Positions 24,665 to 39,461 of a stretch of DNA of 64,000 nucleotides are shown piece by piece; position 1 is the stretch's first letter, and every line of letters starts with the position of its first letter. A model generated the notes under the pieces. It did no database searches and was not told the DNA's origin. It saw only the letters and a program-made list of their open reading frames with translations. This stretch comes from Coenobita brevimanus (lineage: Eukaryota > Arthropoda > Malacostraca > Decapoda > Coenobitidae). The translations under genes were made by a program, and so were the position numbers. The stretch is from positions 15,259,402-15,323,401 of the forward strand of contig CM064655.1 of NCBI GenBank assembly GCA_032717465.1, written 5' to 3'.

Positions 24665-24852
24665 ACATAGAGGCCTGATGGCAATGCCTCCTAGCGATAT
24701 CTGTTGCATCTGACATGCTACCATTCTTTTCTGTGTTACTTACATCGCTTTGATACCGATATAGTTTGCCTCATTATAATATAAGAGGATAAGGTGACAT
24801 AATATGTGGTAGAAATCGATACGAAAGAAGAATTAGGAAATCTCCAAAATCA
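24665..24852. mobile_element. Fold-back element, family 2
   Basis: It has CTCCTAGCGATATCTGTTGC, TGTGTTACTTACATCGCTTT, GATACCGATATAG and GAAATCGATACGAAAGAAGA then TTAGGAAATCTCC, following the family order. Confidence 0.55.
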
Positions 24853-24899
24853 CCCAGAATAAGGCTCCTAGTGGGCTAAACTAGAGAAGATGAAGTTAC

Positions 24900-25108
24900 C
24901 TCTTGGAATTTGGTGACATTATTAAAAGTTCATCTTTACTACTTCCTAATGATTTAAACCTAAGAAAAGCCACTCGTACTGAATGGGTTAATGAATGCTA
25001 TTATCTAACTCGCACAGTTATAACAAAATCTCTCCAAAGCTGACTATAAGCCACCTAGAGATAGCAGGAATAAAATACAGTACGGTACGCCATAGCTGTG
25101 AAGGGGTT
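24900..25108. mobile_element. TTAA fold-back element, family 1
   Basis: It has GAATTTGGTGACATTATT, CGTACTGAATGGGTTAATG, then a right module with CCACCTAGAGATAGCAGGAA then TAAAATAC, and ends AGCTGTGAAGGGGTTAA. Non-coding. Confidence 0.7.
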
Positions 25109-25149
25109 AAACTGAAATGAATGTGGCTATTGTTATTACTTGGTCTGGA

Positions 25150-25345
25150 TAGTTTTTTTTTTTTTTTTCCCCATCCCCCTTCGGCATGGGTTCGGTCCCT
25201 ATCCCTGCCGTGGTAAGAGAGGGATCAGGGGAAGAAAGGCCGGTGTCTTGCTGAGGCTTCTTGGAGATCCCCGAGAAGTAAAAACTGTGTAGCGATCTCC
25301 CTCGCGGCCCGGATACACACATTACATAACCCCTCTCCTTCCCCT
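25150..25345. other. Poly-T and B-box-like sequence, uncertain
   Basis: T16 at about 25151 is followed by CATGGGTTCGGTCCCTATCC, which resembles a tRNA B box. No A box is visible upstream. It could be the rump of a SINE or chance. Confidence 0.3.
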
Positions 25346-25394
25346 TCCTCTTCACTGTTTTCCTTTATCGATGGTTCTTTTCTGTGAACATATT

Positions 25395-25670
25395 GTAAGA
25401 AGCCAACATTTTCCTATGATCGTTTCGTAAGTCGCCATTCTTGTCCTTTAAATGTATCGTAACTACTATCATTTTCCTTTAATCGTATCGTAAGTCGTCA
25501 TCTTCCTCTAAGCGTATCCTGTCACCATAATTTTCTTCTGAACGTATCCTAAGTCGCCATAATTTTCTTCTGAACGTATCCTAAGTCGCCATTATTTTCC
25601 TCTGGTCGTATCCTAAGTCACCGTCATTTTCCTCTGAAAGTATCCAAAGTCGCCATCATTTGCATTATGT
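25395..25670. repeat. 32-33 bp minisatellite
   Basis: Units like TTTTCTTCTGAACGTATCCT then AAGTCGCCATAA; the clearest pair starts at 25531 and 25563. About eight degenerate units. Confidence 0.8.
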
Positions 25671-26230
25671 TTTCTCCAGTTCACATCCATACTATGTAAC
25701 TGAAATGTGACGATATAACCAAGCATTCTTTATTCCAAGCTCCCTGCCGCCTCGCTGTGACCTCCCACGTCACTGTCTCCCGTCACACAGACCTGAGTGA
25801 CGTAGGCTGGCGTGGGGCGGTCCAGCCAGCGTCGTATGTGCTAAAAATTAAATTCTTTACATGGCAGGCTGACGAGATCAAACAGCCTCACCTTTCATCA
25901 CTGGGGATGATATACTTCCAGAGTAAAGCAGGGCGGATCTTAGCTGGTCTGCCAGGTGAAGTTCTTTGAAGTGTAAACATGCCGGAAAATTAAAGGTGAA
26001 ATGGAGATCCTGGGATGAAATGCAGAGTGTGAAGGAAAAATATTTCACAGACCCATCTAATTTGCAATTTCATTTTCATAACTTGAACATTTTTCGTATA
26101 AATTAAAACTTTTGCAGGATTCCGCGAGCAACAAAACTTTCTCCCCGGGGGAAGATGTCAGACTTATTTTCATTTTCTGGCCTCAGTATTCAAGTTTTGT
26201 GTATACTTCTCCTTCAATAATTTGTGCCAA
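25671..26230. other. No gene seen
   Basis: Unique-looking sequence. Open frames up to 70 codons lack motifs. Confidence 0.4.
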
Positions 26231-26233
26231 CGA

Positions 26234-26330
26234 CCATGCGTGGTTCTGTGGCTACAACGTTCCAGTCGGAGGGACGACCTTGCATAGGTTCGATCCCTAA
26301 GGGGTGATTTTTTTTTCTTTTTTTACCTTT
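26234..26330 (+). mobile_element. tRNA-like SINE head, family D
   Basis: CGTGGTTCTGTGGCTACAAC (A box) then CCAGTCGGAGGGACGACC and ATAGGTTCGATCCCTAAGGG (B box), followed by a T/A-rich stretch. The middle matches 31262-31345. The tRNA-like part is about 75 bp. Confidence 0.65.
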
Positions 26331-26954
26331 CCCAAAGTGGTTATGTTTTTTACTAGAACTGTGTCTGTTAGCAACATAATGGAATTTGAAAAGTAACAAA
26401 GGGCCATGGGACGAAAAAGCCGTTAAATTATGGGTAAAAAAGCAAGAATCTGGGTCCAGGTAACGAAAAACATGAAAAGGTAATGGCGTTGTGTTGGCGG
26501 AAGTACGCGTTCTGTAAGTGCTCTTGTCGATCATGTAATGGTCATCGATCCTTAAATGCACTGAACTACAGTAGCCCAGCCAGGGGTTCCTATGCCTCTA
26601 AGTGGGTAAAATGCGACTTTTTTTGTTTTCTGTGAATGAGTAGGGTGGCTGGTGCTAAGGTCTGGCGGGAACACAGCCGGCACCTAGATTACTCTCTTTA
26701 CAGGTCCACCATCCCTCCTGTTCCTTACCCTTCCCTTCCCTTCCCCTTCCTCGCCTACCAACACTTATCCTTGCACCCTTCACTTTTAAGCCCTCCCATC
26801 ACGGCTTCCTCCTCTGCTATAGCAAGTCCCTCCACAGGATTTTCGGTTCAAGATGTTGTTATTGGATGATGCCATCCTTTAGGCAAAATAAAGACTATCA
26901 AAGAGCTTTGCATTATGCTATTAGGTTGCATTATGTTATTTGGGCTATGGTTCT
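26331..26954. other. No feature seen
   Basis: No repeat or motif-bearing open frame found. Confidence 0.4.
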
Positions 26955-27840
<886 letters not shown>

Positions 27841-28278
27841 ATGGGGAAAAGTATAAGGGAGGGTAAAGGGGGAAGGGCAAAGGGATAACGGGAGAAGGGA
27901 GTGGATAAAAGGGGGGATGAAAAGAGAGGGTTAAGTGGTGAGGTGATAGCAGGGGAGTTATGGGATAAGGAGAAAGGAGATGGGGTTATGGCGTGAGGAG
28001 AAAGGATAATGGGAAGAGGAGAGAGGATAAAGGGGTGAGATGAGGAGACAGTTAAGGGGTGAGGTATGAGGAGAAGTGTTAAGGGGTGAGGGGAGAGAAG
28101 TGTTTAGGGGTTAGGTGTGAAGAGAAGGGAGACGGTGGCAAGGGGTGAGGAGAAAGGATAATGAGGAGAGGAGAGGGGGTAAAGGGGTGAGGTGAGGAGA
28201 GAGTTAAGGGGTGAGGTATGAGGAGCAGAGTTAACAGATGAGGGGAGAGAAAAGTTAAGGGGTTAGGTGTGAGGAGAG

Positions 28279-28315
<37 letters not shown>

Positions 28316-28414
28316 GAGGGGGTTAAGGGGTGAGAAGAGTTCATGGATGTGGTGTGGGGACAGGGAGGGGTTAAGAGGAATGACGTGACAGTTAAGAGGC
28401 GAGGTGTGGGAGAG

Positions 28415-28750
28415 TTACGGGAAGGGGGGACGTGTGGGAGAGTTACGGGAAGGGGTGACGTGTGGGAGAGTTAAGGGAAGGGGTGACGTGTGGGAGAGTT
28501 ACGGGAAGGGGTGACGTGTGGGAGAGTTAAGGTAAGGGATGACGTGTGGGAGAGTTACGGGAAGGGGTGACGTGTGGGAGAGTTAAGGTAAGGGGTGACG
28601 TGTGGGAGAGTTACGGGAAGGGGTGACGTGTGGGAGAGTTAAGGTAAGGGGTGACGTGTGGGAGAGTTACGGGAAGGGGTGACGTGTGGGAGAGTTAAGG
28701 TAAGGGGTGACGTGTGGGAGAGTTACGGGAAGGGGTGACGTGTGGGAGAG
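28415..28750. repeat. 28-bp minisatellite with 56-bp dimers
   Basis: Units like GGTGACGTGTGGGAGAGTTA then CGGGAAGG; the start shifts by 28 at 28456, 28484 and 28512. From about 28500 two variants alternate (TTACGGGAAGG and TTAAGGTAAGG), giving a 56-bp higher-order period. Confidence 0.95.
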
Positions 28751-29388
28751 GGGTGAAAGGAGACAAAATGAAAAAGTTGTGATTTAGCAGATGAGAGGAG
28801 AGAGAGAGAGAGAGGGGGGGGGGTGAGATGAGGGTAAAGCAGTGTGACAGACAGGACAAATGAGGAATAAAAGCGATGAGGAGAGGCGAGAAGAGAGGAG
28901 ACGGAAGAAGAGAGGTGATGGGAGAACGGATAGAGACGAGACGAGAGGACAGGCAAGTTGAAGTGAGGGGAGAGCTGCGGTATGAAAGAAGTATGGAAGG
29001 AGTAAATGAGAAATAAGAGGGGAAAGGAGAGGAGAAAAAAAGGGAGAAAAGAGAAGGGAGGAGACGAGGGGAGAGGAGTGGTGAGGAGAGAACTGGGAAG
29101 GTGAGAGTCAACGAAGCGGGAATGGGGCTGGATGGATTGCGGCTGAGGGGAAGGTGAAGGGGAAGGGGAAAGCTTGGCTGACGGGAGGAAACAGGATTGA
29201 GAAGAGGGGAAACTTGGAGAAGGACGAAAGTGTGAAGTTCGGAGGGGTAAAGAATGTATATGAGGGAAGACGAGAGGGGCAGGGAATGTGAATGAGGGAA
29301 AGTGAGGGGCAAGGTTAGATATGTCTTAAGGGGACAGTGAGAGGAAGGAAATATATGAGGGAAGGCAAGGGGGCAGACAAGTATGAAA

Positions 29389-29393
<5 letters not shown>

Positions 29394-29450
<57 letters not shown>
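29394..29450. repeat. (GA)n microsatellite
   Basis: GA run of about 57 bases inside the purine-rich domain. Confidence 0.97.
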
Positions 29451-29455
<5 letters not shown>

Positions 29456-29546
29456 GGAAGGTGAGAGGAGGAGGAGGAGAGAGATGTGCACAAGGAAAAA
29501 AAAAGCGGGGGGGGGGGAGGCAGACATGTATGAGAGGAGATGTGTA

Positions 29547-29645
29547 TGATGGAAGGTGAGAGAGGCAGGCTATGATGGAAGGTGAGAGAGGCAGGCTCTG
29601 ATGGAAGGTGAGAGAGGCAGGCTATGATGGAAGGTGAGAATGGCA
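29547..29645. repeat. 26-bp minisatellite
   Basis: TGATGGAAGGTGAGAGAGGC then AGGCTA, four units starting at 29547, 29573, 29599 and 29625. Confidence 0.9.
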
Positions 29646-29867
29646 GATACATACGAGAGGAGATGTGTGTGAGGCAAGGCAAGAGATGGAAGCAGATATA
29701 TATGAGATGTGTATGAGGGAGGGGAGTGGCAGGCAGGTCGATGGCAATATCGGGTGTTGATAAGAAAACTATTGCGGGCAGGGAAGGGCCAATACACTCC
29801 AGCCCAGCGATCTAATTTACCGACACCGGTGATAAGCTAATGAGCACACCAAATATATAACACTGAT

Positions 29868-30365
29868 TAACTCACTCAATGCCATCATGGATTTCTTTTT
29901 TGTAACCCTTTCACTGCGATGACGTCCTTTTTAACCCTTTCACCACAGTGACGTCCTTTTTAACCCTTTCACCACAATGACGTCTTTGTAACCCTTTCAC
30001 TGCCATGACGTCCTTTTTAACCCTTTCACCACAATGACGTCTTTGTAACCCTTTCACTGCCATGACGTCCTTTTTAACCCTTTCACCACAATGACGTCTT
30101 TGCAACCCTTTCACTGCCATGACGTCCTTTTTAACCCTTTCACCACAATGACGTCTTTGTAACTGTTTCACTGCCATGACGGCCTTTTTAACCCTTTCAC
30201 CACAGTGACGTCCTTTTTAACCCTTTCACCACAATGACGTCTTTGTAACCCTTTCACTGCCATGACGTCCTTTTTAACCCTTTCACCACAGTGACGTCTT
30301 TGTAACTGTTTCACTGCCATGACGGCCTTTTTAACCCTTTCATTGCGATGACGTGTTTTTATATC
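29868..30365. repeat. Minisatellite made of the family 1 terminus
   Basis: About sixteen head-to-tail units of 28-29 bp of the type TTAACCCTTTCACTGCCATG then ACGTCCTTT. Two variants (ACCACAATGACGTCTTTG and ACTGCCATGACGTCCTTT) alternate to give a 57-bp dimer. The unit matches the first 25 bases of the family 1 fold-back (TTAACCCTTCAGTC-GATGACG). Minus-strand frames repeat LQRRHCGERVKKDVMAVKG as a by-product. Confidence 0.9.
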
Positions 30366-30572
30366 TCTCTCACTTCGTATTTTATGTTCCGTTATAGTCA
30401 CAACAAGGCAACGCCAAGACGGTATTCAGCTCTGGGCAGACTTTATTAACTGGAGAGGTTAGACAAAGCCTTCATTTTCCTCTTCACCAATATATGTCTG
30501 TCCTAAGTTGTATATAATCATCCAGTAATAGCAGGAATAATGTCTAAAATACGTCATCGAACTTAAGAGGTT
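30366..30572. mobile_element. Family 1 fold-back, remainder beside the array
   Basis: GGTTAGACAAAGCCTTCATT is the family linker in reverse. The right module follows: GTCCTAAGTTGTATATAATC, CAGTAATAGCAGGAATAATG and AATACGTCATCGAACTTAAG. With the array as its left end, this makes one expanded element. Confidence 0.6.
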
Positions 30573-30780
30573 TCACCACTTCATTCCCAAGACGTAATTT
30601 GTATTTTATTCTTGCTATCTTCACTTAATTATACGTGGCCTGGGAAGGACTTATTGGACAGGTGTTATATTATTTAATTAACCCCTTCAAAGCAAGAGAT
30701 CTTTCCTAAACTGAATAAAAATCACCTGGAACAAGCGTGAATGATATAAAAAACTACACCTGTTTGAAAGAATTATCAAT
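30573..30780. mobile_element. Family 1 modules, partial
   Basis: The left module CACTTCATTCCCAAGACGTA then TATTTTATTCTTGCTATCTT begins right after the previous element. A right-type module with TTAACCCCTTCAAAGCAAG and CCTAAACTGAATAAAAATCA ends about 30775. Confidence 0.6.
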
Positions 30781-31060
30781 ATTATTACACGACAATAAAT
30801 AAATCTGTCGTAGTTAATGAAAGCTGAGTTGAGATGGTGGGAGGTTGGTTGGTGGACAGGTGTAAGGAGTGTGTTCAAGTGCGGTGAGCACTGAGCAGGT
30901 GTGTGTGTGGGGGAGCACAGGTGTTGCTGACTCACCTCTACCAGTATATTTGACCCACATGCACAGCTGCACCACGTCACATTTCTGTACTCTGATGGTA
31001 CTGCTGTTCTGTTATGTAGGTTTGTAAGTTATACCCCCACCTCTCTCTTTCTCTCTCCCC

Positions 31061-31068
<8 letters not shown>
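30781..31068. other. No feature seen
   Basis: Unique-looking spacer, C/T-rich at the right. Confidence 0.35.

Positions 31069-31129
<61 letters not shown>
31069..31129. repeat. (CA)n microsatellite
   Basis: CA run of about 60 bases after a CT-rich lead. Confidence 0.98.
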
Positions 31130-31130
<1 letters not shown>

Positions 31131-31257
31131 ACTACGCAGCATTAGACTTGGGTGTTCAGTGATAGTCAACAGATGTTTCATGAGTGTCAAGTGCTTGTTA
31201 TCGTGTGCATTACGTGTGAAACAACTGGGATAACGACATGAGGCTGCAGCGACACCT

Positions 31258-31385
31258 GTCAGCCACACAAAACCTGCTGGTGGTCTAGTGATTAGAACGC
31301 CCCAGTCGGAGTGGCAGTCCTCCACAGGTTCTCTTCCAAGAGGTGACAAGAGTATTTCATCATATAATCCTACCAAGATTCGTAG
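31258..31385 (+). mobile_element. tRNA-like SINE head, family D
   Basis: GGTGGTCTAGTGATTAGAAC (A box), CCCCAGTCGGAGTGGCAG and CACAGGTTCTCTTCCAAGAG (degenerate B box), then AAGAGTATTTCATCATATAA. The copy is closely parallel to 26234-26330. Confidence 0.6.
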
Positions 31386-31574
31386 GCTGGTCCTCCACCC
31401 TTGAACATGGTGGACTACGGCAGCTTAAAACAGGGCTCTTACAACTCGAACTGGGTAGAATGGGGTTGGCTGTTGCTGTTTTAACTTCACTGGAAAAAAC
31501 CTAAGATGTCTGTTGGTGCTACGTCTTCCCAGTTTCAATTTCAGGCGCAGCTTTGGTTACATAAAACCTTGATT

Positions 31575-31780
31575 TACTTAACCTTGTCACTACCATGACG
31601 ACTTTTGTATTCTATACTTGAGACTCTTGGGCGATTTTGTTTTTAGGAAAGGCCTGTCGTATTGATGGGGTTAAGACTACCTCTACTCTCCAATACCGAA
31701 GTGTTTAAGGCTGAATGTTATCGTCGGACAGTAACATGAATATAAGACGAAACACGTCCTCCGACTGAAAGGATGAATAT
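31575..31780. mobile_element. TTAA fold-back element, family 1
   Basis: It has TTAACCTTGTCACTACCATG, GGGCGATTTTGTTTTTAGG and TGATGGGGTTAAGACTACCT. The right module ends GTCCTCCGACTGAAAGGATG. Non-coding. Confidence 0.65.
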
Positions 31781-34014
<2,234 letters not shown>

Positions 34015-34165
34015 AGTTACCGTCCCAAGCACAAAATTTCTCCCCTTGCACAACATTCTCCCCCTTGCACAAGATCTCCTCTGCCAAAATTCCCTCCATT
34101 GCACAAACCCCATCCTTTAAACAAGATTCCCTCACCTGCACAATATTCCCTCCCTTGCAATCTCT
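34015..34165. repeat. 22-25 bp degenerate minisatellite
   Basis: CCCTTGCACAACATTCTCCC-type units recur about six times (TTGCACAA near 34055, 34075, 34098 and 34154). Confidence 0.75.
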
Positions 34166-34611
34166 TGTTCCTGCCTCTTGCGGGTGGGCAGGTGCAGTCA
34201 GGAGTCGGCACTAATCACACAAGGCCCGGGTGTGCTGAGTGATACGAGGCTGCTCTCAGTATTAGCGGCCACCTGTGTTGCCATAACGTCAGGACTGGCT
34301 CACATTATCCCACACTCCCTCCCACAGTGCCACCTGAGCCGCTTCACAGTGTCACGCACAACCAAGGCACCGAGGGACGCATCTGTATGGGACCTTATGC
34401 GAATTTGCTGCATAAACATGGCTCCATTGCAGTATGAGAAATTGGTTTGTTTTTCATTTTTCGTCAGTCTAGAATTGTCTCTCCTTTGGTCATGATCTGT
34501 TTATAACTATAAAAGTTATAAACTACTTAAGCTTAGGAGAGTATATAAATATGTCCCCTGCTTTGCCGTCTACCGTCACTTTCGCCTGAATTGGAGCCGT
34601 GTATTCGATGA
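34166..34611. other. No feature seen
   Basis: A 105-codon open frame (34178-34495) has no motif or repeat and is not supported as a gene. Confidence 0.35.
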
Positions 34612-34825
34612 CATGAAGGGCTTCGTAGCACTTTCTTCCCCATTAATTTTCACTGCATAGTTCACTTCGATACTAGCGTTATGATTTCTATATACGATAT
34701 TTCCTTTTTAATACCGACGTACTATACTTTGCATCTCTAATGTACACGAGAATACTAGGGTGTCATGTGTAAAATACTTCACTAAGGAAGGAGTGCTACC
34801 AAGTTTATATTTCCGACAAGAATAC
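34612..34825. mobile_element. Fold-back element, family 2
   Basis: Left arm GGCTTCGTAGCACTTTCTTC; core CTTTTTAATACCGACGTA; right arm CACTAAGGAAGGAGTGCTAC then CAAG. The arms are inverted copies. Confidence 0.7.
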
Positions 34826-35020
34826 CTTCCTTAATCCCCCCATATTTCAGCGTCAGTCTTATTGTCTCTTATAAACTAGCATTCACTCACTCTCGCCACA
34901 TTCTCCGGTATCAGGGTGTTTCTCTTTATGTAGCTATCATTTGAGTTCACGCAGTGCAGTTCAGTCGTTCGTCTTGAATTACATACGCTGAACATTCTCT
35001 TTAGTCAGGTTCCTTTAGTT

Positions 35021-35352
<332 letters not shown>

Positions 35353-35359
35353 CTCTCTG

Positions 35360-37364
35360 ATTCGAAAAAAAACAACTCACTTTATCTTAGGTCTTCTCAT
35401 CCTTCTGGAGTTACCAACGTGGTTCTCTCCCCACCTCGCCAATCCACGTTCCCTCTAACCTCACTTCGCACAGGCCTTGCCTTACCTCTCCCATCCTCAC
35501 CTCGCCTCGCATCGATCTGCTTCACCTAGAATCAGCTTGCCTTGTCTCTCCTCGTCTCGCCTTATCCTCAAATCCCTCTCCCCTTACTTCTTGTTCCTTG
35601 GTAATCACTCCACTAGACGGCTTGTTCCTTATTTGGAACAGCTTTATATTATAGTCTAACTTCACCTGCCCCAACCGTACCCTCGAGTGTCTTGTCCTTG
35701 GCAGACAGTGCAGCATACACCACCAAAACACGACTGATCTATCAGGCACGGTAGGTTATTATCCGGACTGAGGGTAGAGGCGGGAGGGGGGGAGGGGTGA
35801 AACAGACGATCCATCACTAACATAATCATTTCCAGGCCCGCCATCACTCACACCTTCACTTAACACTCTTTCAACACAACCAGAAAATTTGGGTCAAAAA
35901 ACAACTGCGGTTTCGGAATGTGATTTATTAGCCTTCCCGCGTTCTATGGACGCATCAAGTTCTTATACTCAGACTACCCTAAGGCGATTTTTGCTTTTTG
36001 CGCTACGAGAAAATCTCCTTGCCAAAGTGTGTAAAAATGTCTCAAGCAACCTTTAGGACCTTCAGATTTCGTTACCTGCATAAAATGTTCGAGTTTACCT
36101 TGAACAAAATACCCAGGTGCGTCCGTGGCAGCGAAGGCTACATATTGTAGTTTCATTAACCAAAATCTTATCCATGAAATTCCTTAATATCCTTAGTAAC
36201 ACTGCTGAGTCAGTAACTGTACTGTATATCTTCATTTTTTGCCAAACACCTTATATTAGAGTTTTGTGCCAGTCGCGTGATATCTATTCATGTTAAATGG
36301 TGATCACAGCAGCAAGTTTCCAGCTGTGGACAGGTATTTATCACAGGGTTGGGTGTGACCATGGGCAGTATTCTGGGTGGCATAACAGGCTTGGCTGCAC
36401 TTTTTCTTAGCGATTAGTTGTTTCAGGTACACTCTGATATTCGTTTTCACGTGTATTAATATATTTTTAGTATCGACAAAGTTTTCCTCTGCAACGTACG
36501 CCAGAATGACATGGTTTACCATACAAAACTAATCGCCGACGACAAGGTGTTACGAAATCAAAACCACTTAGGACACGAGCCTACGGGGTAAGGGCGGCAA
36601 GACAGGAAATGCCAGGAGCGTGACATAACTTCCAGCGTTTTCCACATATGGTTTCCACTCACTGGTTGAGATGGTTGTAGCCGGTGGGCCCTGTGTGTTG
36701 GAGTGGTGGGCGGTGGGTAAGACGTGGCCTACAAAATGGACACATCTGTTACAATTCCCACCACAAATTCACGAATGCAGTACCCTATATTAACAAGACA
36801 TAATACAATAATTAGTCAGTGAAACACAGAAATGAATATATGAATAAGTAAATTAAAATAAATAAGAAGCGTGAGGATGTATGCTTTTAAAAATATGTCG
36901 TATGTTCATAAGAGGCTCCACCAGTTTTTCACCTGGGTCACGGTCAATATATTCCCTCAGCCTCCCCCACCCCTCCCTCGGCCTCTTCAACATGCAGAGG
37001 CAGTCCAACCCCACTCCTCACACACACTTGCGTTACTTAAAAGAGGCAGTTCCTGGTGCCTCTCACACAACTCAGACTCGCGTGCTGACTCCAAACACAC
37101 GCAAGGAGGCGAGGAGCAAAGGCCAACCAAGAAGAGAAAGTAAAGAGGCTGAGTGGAAGGCATGAATGTGAACGGAGAGCCAGTCAGTGAGAGACAGTAA
37201 TGACCATAGGAGGATAAGTCCCTGGAGAAGGTAAGAATGCGGGGAAACGTGTGGGTAATAAAAGGTAAGTGAGAGGAATGACTGTTGCCTTGCCTGGCCG
37301 CATCGCTGCCCTCCTCCGGTCGGGTCGAGCAGGTACTATAATCAGTTATATTCTTTTCTTGTTT
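35360..37364. other. About 2 kb without a recognised feature
   Basis: 35480-35560 is C/T-rich with CCTCGCCTCGCATCG-like text. Open frames up to 140 codons overlap and show no domain. No splice-supported exon could be argued. Confidence 0.4.
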
Positions 37365-37582
37365 AACGCACACAGTCCGATGACAAATTATATTTTGTTC
37401 TTCCAGCAACCAAAGTATTTATTCAGTTCAGGGAGATACGCCAGGATGTGAAGGGGTTAATGATGACTGAATCTATCCCCGTCACTACTACTCTTGACTA
37501 CTCTGAAGATAACATGAATAAACTAGAACTAACTCGAAAATCAAGAATAAAATAAAATTGTCATTTGTCTGAAAGAGTTAAC
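37365..37582. mobile_element. TTAA fold-back element, family 1
   Basis: It has CAGTCCGATGACAAATTATA, TTTATTCAGTTCAGGGAG, GGATGTGAAGGGGTTAATG and ATGACTGAATCTA. The right module ends TGTCATTTGTCTGAAAGAG then TTAA. Both modules and the linker are visible. Confidence 0.8.
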
Positions 37583-38662
37583 ACAATATGGGTTACACAG
37601 GGCAACAGCGGACAGGTTGGGGGAGGGAGGGGGGGATGACAGGGACACGAGACGCGACCAGTTTGGGTAAAGGCTGAACGGGATTGGATATCTGGACATT
37701 AACATATAAATGAGAATGGTGACTAACACCCACGTCCAAAAACAAAGACTTCACTACTCCTCATTTTTCTTCAGTAAGACATGTATATACAAGTATACAT
37801 GAAAACACAGTAGTAGCCAAAATGCTGATTTTTCTTCGTATATAAGGATACTAAAGATAAAATGACCAATTTACTTTCGAAACTCGGCAAAGCAGCCTTT
37901 GGAGTCAAATAATGTTTTCAGAATTTTTCAGAATATTTCGTTGGACTTCCATAATTAACTGCTCAACTAGGAAATGCATCGCTATTTTTGTCCGCAACCG
38001 TAAATATAATATTAACAACTTCTTAATCATGTACTGTACACTCACAATATACTTTGCTAACAGCTTTACAGATCACACAAATATTAACCAATCATACTTT
38101 CCACGTTATTAAAAGAAAACCGTCGCTAGGTTAATATATTCATATTTCGACTACAGCAACTCGACTGTGACTTATCATTTGCTTCCACGTTACTCCTCCG
38201 GATAATGCGAGTACTGCGGTGTCACTATGGAGTGAAAGATAGTGAAGGATTCAGATACGGTATATGGCAGGCATGTTCATATCTATTCAAATCTGGCTGA
38301 TACCCTAATTTTATATAAGTAATACTATTATCTCCTCGTTTTCTGAAGATATACAATAAACTGGGCATGATTTACTCAGTCTCAGTTACCAACCCTTTCT
38401 TTCGTTCTCGAAGCAGACCATTCCCTTCTTCAGTACCGCCCCTCCCGCTGCTGCTGTGCCCCGTGCCTGACCCCTCGCCTGATTGGATCTCACGTGAGCT
38501 TCATCTTGGTCTAACATTGCATGATAACAGTCATTAGAGCTTGACCTGGCCTGACCCAACACACGCCACCTTCACTACCTTGCCGCCACCCACCTTTCTT
38601 TAGCACAACACCCACGCACTCTCCACTCCCCCATTCCTTGACCCTTTCCCTAGACTGTCCAC
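37583..38662. other. No feature seen
   Basis: AT-rich unique-looking sequence, C-rich after 38400. Confidence 0.4.
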
Positions 38663-38872
38663 TTTAACATGGTGTAAAACTGCCATCGTTTCATCTTGAA
38701 TGCTGATATGTAACAAGACACTATCACTGGAATATGAGGCTAATCAACAAGAGGCAACATGAAAGGGTGCACAGCCCATCTGTCGTCTGTAATCTGTCGC
38801 TGAGCTACGGGTGGTGAGTTCCAGAGGGACGAAAATCTCCGTCAAAATACGGTTAACCAAAAGCAAAAAGTC
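38663..38872 (-). mobile_element. Fold-back element, family 3 (reverse orientation)
   Basis: Left end CTTTAACATGGTGTAAAACT; then CATCTTGAATGCTGATATGT and ACTGGAATATGAGGC; right end GGGACGAAAATCTCCGTC. The two ends are imperfect inverted repeats. Confidence 0.7.
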
Positions 38873-38905
38873 TTTTCAAAACTGAATAAAATTAACTGAC
38901 AACAG

Positions 38906-38906
<1 letters not shown>

Positions 38907-38958
<52 letters not shown>
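38907..38958. repeat. (CA)n microsatellite
   Basis: CA run followed by AAAGGGGGGGGGAGG. Confidence 0.98.
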
Positions 38959-38960
<2 letters not shown>

Positions 38961-39120
38961 GGGGGGGGGAGGCGGAAGGCGACACCGTATTGGTGATGAA
39001 CATTATACTACACACTGGAAAACCCTCTGCCTTCCACTATACTAACACTGTCTAATTATAATGCTCCCTCTACCCACACCCACAATCCAACCACTTCTCT
39101 CTTCATCCCACCCACACTTA

Positions 39121-39122
<2 letters not shown>

Positions 39123-39165
<43 letters not shown>
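39123..39165. repeat. (CT)n microsatellite
   Basis: CT run of about 42 bases leading into an AT-rich block. Confidence 0.98.
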
Positions 39166-39168
<3 letters not shown>

Positions 39169-39271
39169 AATATATATCTTTAAATAAATATATACGCTAT
39201 ATAAATCATATATACAAATATTCATATATTTATAAAAATACATATATACATTCAAATAAATATTCATATAC

Positions 39272-39355
<84 letters not shown>

Positions 39356-39461
39356 GGATACCGGTATATTTATATAAATATATATTGTATATACAAATAT
39401 ACCTAGTACATATAATTATACAGTATATATTCAATTTGTTTAGTTTTGTTTTAAACAGCTC
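39166..39461. repeat. AT-rich block with (TA)n
   Basis: ATATTTATAAATA-like text with a TA core at 39275-39352, broken once by CATA near 39316. Confidence 0.9.

Larger units (their letters stand above)
27841..29760. repeat. Purine-rich strand, about 1.9 kb
   Basis: The plus strand is overwhelmingly G and A (GGTGAGGAGAAAGGATAATG-type phrases recurring every 50-70 bp at 27950-28250). It includes A26 near 28285-28310 and three arrays listed separately. Minus-strand Ser/Pro/Leu frames up to 205 codons are composition artefacts. Confidence 0.8.

Noticed and set aside
28415..28750. CRISPR-like array
   Set aside because: Units are directly adjacent with no unique spacers, and the context is eukaryotic. 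It is a minisatellite. The same applies to 60637-60955 and 29868-30365.
29868..30401. Lys/Arg-rich repeat proteins on minus (88 and 77 codons)
   Set aside because: They are by-products of the 57-bp dimer array.
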